A DNA stretch of 64,000 bases, taken from the NCBI GenBank assembly GCA_905331475.1, contig CAJNYU010002620.1, forward strand, positions 1-64,000, read 5' to 3'. Origin of the DNA: Rotaria socialis (lineage: Eukaryota > Rotifera > Eurotatoria > Philodinida > Philodinidae). The translations under genes were made by a program, and so were the position numbers. The notes below the pieces were generated by a model. The model saw only the letters and a list, made by a program, of their open reading frames with translations. It made no database searches and was not told the DNA's origin. Positions 57,356-64,000 of this stretch are shown one piece after another (positions within the stretch are counted from its first letter, which is position 1; each line of letters opens with the position of its first letter).

Positions 57356-57602
57356 AAATACCAGAAACGATTGTTTTCTCCTTATTTTCTAAATTTTTCA
57401 CAGAAAGAACAATCAAGGAGTGCATGTGTGATTCAGACGGAAGAAAAGTAATAGAATTATTATCTAATTCGAAAATGAATAAACAACTCAGAAAAAAGTA
57501 AAATTGCAATGGGCAAAAAGTTACTAACAAAAGTTACAATGCACAAATCTCCAAATGAAATGGCAATTGCCCATTTGCCCCTCCCTTGGCTACGCCGATG
57601 CC

Positions 57603-58128
57603 ATGATGTGTCGATTGCATACATCGTTTTATTTAAATGAGCATATGAAAAAAGATGAAATGAGAATTTCAATTAATAAAATCATCATTTCAGTTTTTGT
57701 AAATTTTTTATTGTTTCTTTTCTTTGTTGCGAAGTTTTAGTTTTTCTGTCATGCCGATGTGTGATAAGAGAGAACTGCTATACTGCTCTTTACTTTTATG
57801 ACGTCGACCGCATAAAAACAAATTCCGTGTAGTTTTTTGTATTTGAAGTAAACAGGAGCATTTGCATAGGTTTACGATATGCCACTGCACGTAAAATTCA
57901 TTATTATTTTTTTCTTTCTGTTCTATTGCTGCATTTTGTTTTAGAGAAAAATATTTGCATTGTTCCCTATTTAGACGTAGTATTGCGTTGCAAAAGAACT
58001 TGACACGTTGACTTTGTGATAAAAAAATAAGAAACAAATCAAAAGAAAACAAGAAAACAGGTTGGTAGAAAAATATTTGCCTAGCAGTATCGATTTTAGT
58101 TCTTTTGTTTCATTGTAATATCCAAGAA
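57603..58128. other. Spacer before the NO VEIN-like gene
   Basis: Frames of 91-114 codons on the minus strand (57,708-58,246) overlap the start of the real plus-strand gene and look random. An in-frame Met at 58,105 would extend the following protein by eight residues; TCCAAG just before 58,127 is acceptor-like. Confidence 0.4.
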
Positions 58129-61100
58129 ATGACAACGAACGAAACAAGTTTAAGACAATGTATTGAAGAACTTTCTGCAAAGAATACTGATTATAAATTT
58201 CCCGAACAAGCAATAAATCAAGCTGAGTCATTAAAATCTTTGTCAAGTGATTTATATACGGATAACATAAGATTTATTTATGAACTAATACAAAATGCGG
58301 ATGATGCCCAGGCGAGAAATATATCTTTAACAATTTTGGAAGAGAAATATTTCATTATCGCTCACAATGGTAATGCACACGTTGTTTTTTGCCAATTTCT
58401 TAATTCTATATAAAAAATACTTTTCAAAACAGGATAGCTGGATAGTGACAATAGCAAAAATATAAATACAGAATCAAGTAGCAAATAATTCTTGTTACAA
58501 TCGTAAGTTGAGCTATCCGAATGTGTAAAACACGAGGAGGAAAGAACTGCCAACTCATAAACATTAAATATAGAGTTAGATGCACTATTAAATGTGGTTT
58601 AATGTAGATAGAGATAACAGAATATTTTTCCGATATGGGTTTGATAGAGGACTGTTTTAACTAAAGAAAAGGCGTTTCGGGTTTGCTGTATGCCTACTTC
58701 CGATAAAACATTTTAATCACAAAAAATATCAACTTTACAGTTCTTTAATAAAGAACAGGTCAAAAGTCTATTTTGAATTCATGTGACAGAAAGGCGAAAA
58801 TTTTTATTGCTACTTATGTCAAGCTAGGATATTTCGTACAAAATTGATCTTTTTAATGCTTTTTGACGTTCATTCTATTTCACCTGAATCAAGAGAGTAG
58901 TTTTTCAATCTTTTTTCGTATAGGAAAAGCGTTTGACGAAAAAGACTTAAAAGGTATATGTGGTGTTAATAATGGAACAAAAAAGAAGGATCTTGATAAA
59001 ACAGGATATAAAGGATTAGGATTCAAAGCGGTTTTTGGGAAATCTGATAAGGTTATGATTTATTCTCATGGAGAATATTTTCGATTCGATTCTTCTTATC
59101 AAATCAAATGGAATAAGGAATGGGGAACTGATGATCAACAAACATGGGAAAAAGAAAATGATCGACAGTTTATTTATCCATGGCAAATTAATCCGGTGTG
59201 GACTAATGAGAATGAAATTCCGAGTCTTATTAGCATTTTTTTAAACCAAAAGAAAAAACGAATCCATGTAGCCTATGTCATTTTATTAAATAATATTGGA
59301 GAAATTAATTCAGCTATAAATCAATTAAAACAACAACCAGATCTATTTCTTTTCCTACGAAATATTTCTCAAATTACATTTTTAGCAGAATCATCAAATT
59401 ATACTATTTCGATTGCTCGTGATTTAAGTCATGGTTTAAAACAAGTTTTTGTTAATAACAAACCCGATTCACAATGGATTATCAAACGTTTTGAATTAAA
59501 TATTCCTGATGACGTAGTAGATAAATTATCGAAAGATACAAAAGCACCAGAAAAACTACGGTTTATCAAAAAAGCAGAAATGTTTCTTGCTGCGAAATAT
59601 AAAGCTCCATCACCTAATGAGCATGGAGACATGATTAGTGGTGGTATAGAAAAATTACGTGAACAAGACTCAGTTCTATTTTCTTATTTGCCAACGAAAA
59701 TTTTTGGATACAAATTTCCCGTGTTAATCAATGCTAACTTTTTAACAAATGTAAATCGAGAACAAATTCATACGGGTAAAATTTCTCTCAGCTTAGTTTT
59801 TCTAAAGCATTGTGTACAAACTCTTTTTTTATCTAGATTCTGTTTGGAATCAATGGCTATTTGGTAGAATCAGTGGTGAAATCTTTCAATGGATAAAAGA
59901 ATTGGTTAACGATAATAAATTTCGTTCTCAAGCTTATCGACTGATTCCATCGGAATTGCACTCAGAAAATAATATTTTAACAAAACGGTTCAATGATTCA
60001 TTGGCGGAAAATATTAAACATTGTAATTTCATTCGCAATAGAAAAAATCAATTATTAAGAGTACGTGAAAGAAAATATTTATTAACTGTTATTGCCTCAG
60101 TATTCTTTAGTCAATTAAAAGTGAACTTGTTTCGAATAAAAAAAATCATTAAGATGTCCCACTTTCCTATTGAAAGAAATTAACCGATAACTATCATTGT
60201 TTTCTCATGCTCATGCGGTGTTCTTTATAACAAGAGTTTGGTGTCGGAAGTGGATTTCCGAAGCGCACATGCAATGTATATTCGCTAGAAATGAGGCATG
60301 AGTATGTCGACAATCGAATATCAGCAAGCTCTTGACCAGAAATAAATTAATGAGAGAAACAGTTTTTCATTTACCGATAATTTTAAGGTTGATCAAGTCA
60401 TTATGGATTCAACGTCAATGTCCAAGCAATCATCATTTATTAATGTCGATTCAATGCGTGAATATATCAACAACAATGAAAAGAATCCCTGCCAATACGG
60501 TGATGATCCATTTATTGATTACGATATAAATTTGAATCAAATAGGTGTGAAAACATTTACTTGGGATCATTGTATCGATATGTTTAAGTCAGATATATTT
60601 ATCAAAACTCACTCAACTGAAGAAAATAAACGAATGATTGAATATTTTTTTGCAAAGTATCTCAAGATCGATACAGATAATGGCATGAATATTGATATTC
60701 AACGAATTCCATTTCTAATGGATCAAAATAATCATTTGCAACTAATCAAAAATATTTATTTTCCAACTGACACAATTGGTGACAATGGAACAATCGATTT
60801 TGAATATTTATTTGTAAATAAAAAAATAGTCACTTGGTTAAGTGAAAAAGCGCAACACAGTATAAAAAAATGGTTGACAGATAAGGGTGTCGATGAACGA
60901 ACCGATTTAACATATCTACGTAAGACAATTATTCCGAATGCGGCTTCTTATATTACACAAGAAAATGCGATAAAAACAATAAAAATGTTATTTATGTTGT
61001 TTCAAAAGAATGTCATTACGAAAAAGGAACTTGATCAATTAAGAAAATTAAAATTATTAACCACACGTAAAACTTTAATATCAGCTGAACAATGTTTTTT

Positions 61101-63849
61101 TTGTGATCAATACAAACCACGATTACAACTTGAAGTATATTTAAAAGCAAAAGAAGATGTATTTCTATCCTTCGACTACGTCACAAATCATAATGATAGA
61201 AAAGAAGACGAAGATCTAACAGAATGGCGACGATTCTTTATAAAATTAGGCGTCCAGGAAGAATTACATCTGACCGTATTTGATCGAAAATTAACATCTT
61301 TTGAAGCAGAAGGATATGGATTTAGTGGACAATATCTATCATCAATTTCACCTGATAGAAAGCATAAAGTTGATGCCTTTTTTGGATTAACAACAATCAC
61401 ATTTATGCAGCATACACAAAGTAAGAACATCGATTGATTCGAAAATTGACAATTTAATCATGTTTTATCGAGCAACGTAGTGATCAATAGTAAGACGGCA
61501 ATTGAGCGCCTATAATAAGAATTCCTCAGTATGAAGATAAGGATTTCAATGATGCTAAAACTAACAGGCTCAACGCTTTTTCTCATTTCGCTAACTTTTC
61601 TTTTCCGATAGATAATTATGAGTTTGCAAAATTCTTCTGGTCGGATGTGATGAAAAATCTCAATGCAAATATGTTAACACAAAAGATAAAAGTTTATTGG
61701 GGTCATTCCAATAGACGAGGTGCGACCGAAGGAACGCTATTAGATGATGCTGATTATATTAGTTGGTTTGTAAAGCATATTAAATGTATGCCAACCACAG
61801 TAAAAACATGTGAATTATCAAATAGTATTTTCGTTGATAACAAGGAATTGAAAGATCTGTGTGGTAAGTACATGTGTTTCCCTTCAATTTTACTACCGCA
61901 AGAAAAGACAAATTGGCATGGAATCTTCGATTTCAAAACGAAACTTTCAATAGATGATTATTTTGATTTATTGCAAAAGATTCGTGACGACGAAAACTAT
62001 TTAAAAGATAATCTTGATCGGGTACAAATAATATATTCTCATATATTAAAAGAAATATATTATTGGTCATCCGATGAACGAAAAGCAGCGAAAGCACGAG
62101 CCAAATCGCTATATCTCCTAACCGAAAATGACCAATGGAAATTGACTAGTAATTTATACTTTTATATGGAAGGCCATGGAACAAATAATAGTTTAAATGA
62201 TGCAATTCCTTGCCTCAAACTTGATTATAAAAACAGAAATAATTCACATTTACCTCAATTCTTGGAGTTATTTAATATCAAACAACTTCGAGTGAATGAT
62301 TTAAAACTTGCTGACAAAAAATCTTCTCCGGCTGAACACTTTCGAAGAAAATTAATTGAAATTTTGCCATTTTTAAAAAAATGGCTTACAAATTTATCTT
62401 TTCCGTCTGATGTCATTTCGTTAGTGGACAAAAAAGTTCAGCAAGATTTTGACTTTATAGAATCGGATTCTTTGGAATTATTTTACAACCAGAATTTTGT
62501 TCACAAAACGAACGTATATTTTGACAATGGACATAAACAATTATATGTAACACGGCCATGGAATAGTGAAACAACATTTATAGATCTTCCTAATAAATTA
62601 TGTCAATTATTAAATATACATGGATTTGAACATAAGCTTAGATTTTTATTAAAAGGAACAATTGAAGAGATCAAAAAACACTTTATTGAAAAGTCGATTA
62701 AAATACCAACCAATCAAGATATTGTTATCTTAGAGCCAGTTGCAAGTTCTAGTAACTAGATACATTTCTATATTATACGATACATTAATGAATTTCTCCA
62801 TTTGATTTACACATAGATGCTCTAAAACAACCAAAATTGTCTGCAACAGCCACATCCGAGCCAAAAAAATCTGATTCCTCAATTAAAAATCAAAAAACAA
62901 ATAGTAATAAATCTGAAATTACTCCGGTGACTACTGAAGCATTGGTCACTCGTTCAAACAATCAAAAAACTAAGCATGATACTTCTATAATTAACTCAAC
63001 ACAACATTGCCCATCTATTCTACAACATATTCCATTCCCACTTTATGGTAATTATGTCTTAATAAAAACTAATGATGAGCGTTTTTTAAGATAAAAGTAA
63101 CGTGGACTTTTCAGCCATATTTAGTTTTTCAGGCACACATGAAAATAAAATAATATTTGCGAAATCTTGCTATTAGTTCGTATATTATCTATCTCGATAT
63201 TTGTGTAAATGCATTGATCATGTTTTTTCCGTATTTTCTTAAAAATATCTATCGAACTTTTTTTACTATAGTTCCAAGTCAAGTACCAATCCAATTTATG
63301 AATTCACCAATAGATCAGTACAAAAGAGCAGTATCATCCGTTTGGATTTCATCAGAGGACGAACAACTTGATAAAATTGAATTAACAGATCTAGCATCAA
63401 ATTCAGTATCTTTGGAAGATCCATTTAATGGAACAGAAGAATTTGAAGGTTCATATTTAAACACTGGGTATATTGGTGAACAAATGGTATACAACTATTT
63501 GGTGAATAAATATCGTTACCATCCAAATCCAGTAGCTATCAAATGGCTAAATCAAACCGGAGAAAGTAATTTACCCTACGATATTATATTAACCGAACCT
63601 GGGAAAACTCATTACATTGAAGTAAAATCAACACGAACACATACTCAACATGCATTTCCATTATCAATTCATCAAATTGAAACTTTTCTACGGGAAAGAG
63701 AAAATTATTTCATTTATCGAGTTTACATAGGCGAGAAAAAGCTTGTCATCTTGGATAATATTCGATGGCGTTTAACACAAAAACAATTGGCTTGTTTTCT
63801 AAAAATTCTACCAATATCATCATATCAAACTCCGTTAACAAGTAATTAA
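58129..63849 (+). CDS. NOV: NO VEIN/sacsin-like GHKL ATPase with C-terminal DUF3883
   Basis: Seven exons: 58129-58369, 58924-59775, 59837-60120, 60355-61420, 61507-62751, 62817-63047, 63272-63849. All phases agree; 1,498 residues. The N-terminus is a Hsp90-like (GHKL) ATP-binding fold: FIYELIQNADDA with the Mg/ATP Glu52-Asn56 and Asp58-Asp59 (Bergerat N-box), HNGKAF, and the glycine-rich lid GYKGLGFKAVFG (108-119). About 1,100 residues of helical middle follow (e.g. WGHSNRRGATEGTLLDDADY, LKRRL-type repeats), then a Ser/Thr/Lys-rich low-complexity hinge (about 1,230-1,300). The end is DUF3883 (about 1,365-1,490): GE (1376), PYDI (Asp1410), IEVKS (Glu1423, Lys1425), a PD-(D/E)xK-like layout. 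The plant founder NO VEIN is nuclear and affects cell-fate and auxin patterning; biochemistry is little known. Phase-consistent exons argue that it is intact and expressed. Donor of exon 3 (GTGAAC) is the weakest junction. Confidence 0.85.
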
Positions 63850-63915
63850 AATCAATATTAAATGAATCTTTGCATAATTAAACAAATTTATCCTCAATTG
63901 AATTTATTATGCAAC

Positions 63916-63921
63916 AATAAA
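63916..63921 (+). terminator. NOV: NOV-like gene poly(A) signal AATAAA
   Basis: AATAAA 67 bases after the TAA stop, in the context ATGCAACAATAAAATG, much like the LHX signal context (ATACAACAATAAAATT). Confidence 0.6.
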
Positions 63922-64000
63922 ATGAAATATTTTTCACTGAATTTAATCAATTCATATCTTCGCTTTTTGCACAAAAAATGGTTGATGATCATCGCCAAAT

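Larger units (their letters stand above)
55053..57602. mobile_element. Possible 2.5-kb element bounded by CGGCGTARCCA ends, with nested insertions
   Basis: Left CGGCGTAACCAGGATTGTAA, then GGCCAATGGGCAA; right, read in reverse, CGGCGTAGCCAAGGGAGGGG, then CAAATGGGCAA. The ends are similar but not perfect. The inside holds a hairpin with A10 loop (55,286-55,311), GTCCGGCCGTCCGT-containing sequence, and the nested unit at 56,029-57,355. No transposase is readable. The two ends may belong to separate old insertions. Confidence 0.35.

Noticed and set aside
57708-58246. Minus-strand frames of 114 and 91 codons
   Set aside because: They overlap the first exon of the NO VEIN-like gene antisense and have no domain.
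1-64000. tRNA, rRNA or snRNA genes
   Set aside because: No cloverleaf with A/B boxes, rRNA core motif or snRNA-like sequence was recognised by eye; a covariance-model scan would be needed to exclude them.

Overview
The window looks like nuclear DNA of a bdelloid rotifer (Adineta/Rotaria type). It is AT-rich, and its genes are animal developmental and housekeeping genes (PBX, LHX1/5, hnRNP F/H, TTC4, CRK, septin) cut by many short GT-AG introns. It also holds an intronless WSC-GH128 glycan hydrolase of fungal or protist flavour, a TGTGGG tract (as I recall, the bdelloid telomere unit) and many small palindromic DNA transposons. The organism is inferred from this mix, not from a marker gene.

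Layout. 1-3,360: 5' part of a minus-strand membrane protein with a Thr-rich stalk, whose large intron holds a hAT-like MITE and a broken Tigger/pogo element. 4,368-5,480: secreted WSC-GH128 enzyme (minus). 5,500-17,300: gene-poor, with two broken rhodopsin-like GPCR genes and at least six inverted-repeat elements. 17,308-23,692: compact gene block, PBX (minus) head to head with hnRNP F/H (plus), then TTC4 (plus). 25,685-28,173: an intact GPCR whose stop codon lies inside a transposon terminal repeat, followed by a repeat cluster. 28,600-31,800: gene-poor with foldback elements. 32,065-35,002: a decayed TTC4 copy followed by an intact unrecognised helical-protein gene. At the first TTC4 locus the arrangement is reversed: TTC4 is intact and the neighbour is decayed. 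36,649-37,472: CRK-like SH2-SH3 adaptor. 39,171-40,805 (minus): unrecognised tail-anchored protein. 42,965-43,303 (minus): 70-residue protein in three small exons. 45,214-47,786 (minus): septin. 48,442-52,743: LIM-homeodomain gene of LHX1/5 type with a huge low-complexity linker. 53,709-54,447 (minus): MBLAC2-like metallo-beta-lactamase pseudogene. 55,050-57,600: nested transposon remnants. 58,129-63,849: large NO VEIN/sacsin-like ATPase with a C-terminal DUF3883 domain.

Exon models were built by hand from splice sites and reading phase. Where I say the phases agree, summed exon lengths keep one open frame from ATG to stop. There is no operon-like metabolic module; most genes are independent. 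The nearest thing to coordinated expression is the 265-base PBX/hnRNP divergent spacer and the short hnRNP-to-TTC4 gap, with a splice acceptor directly before the TTC4 ATG. I saw no CRISPR array and no tRNA or rRNA gene.
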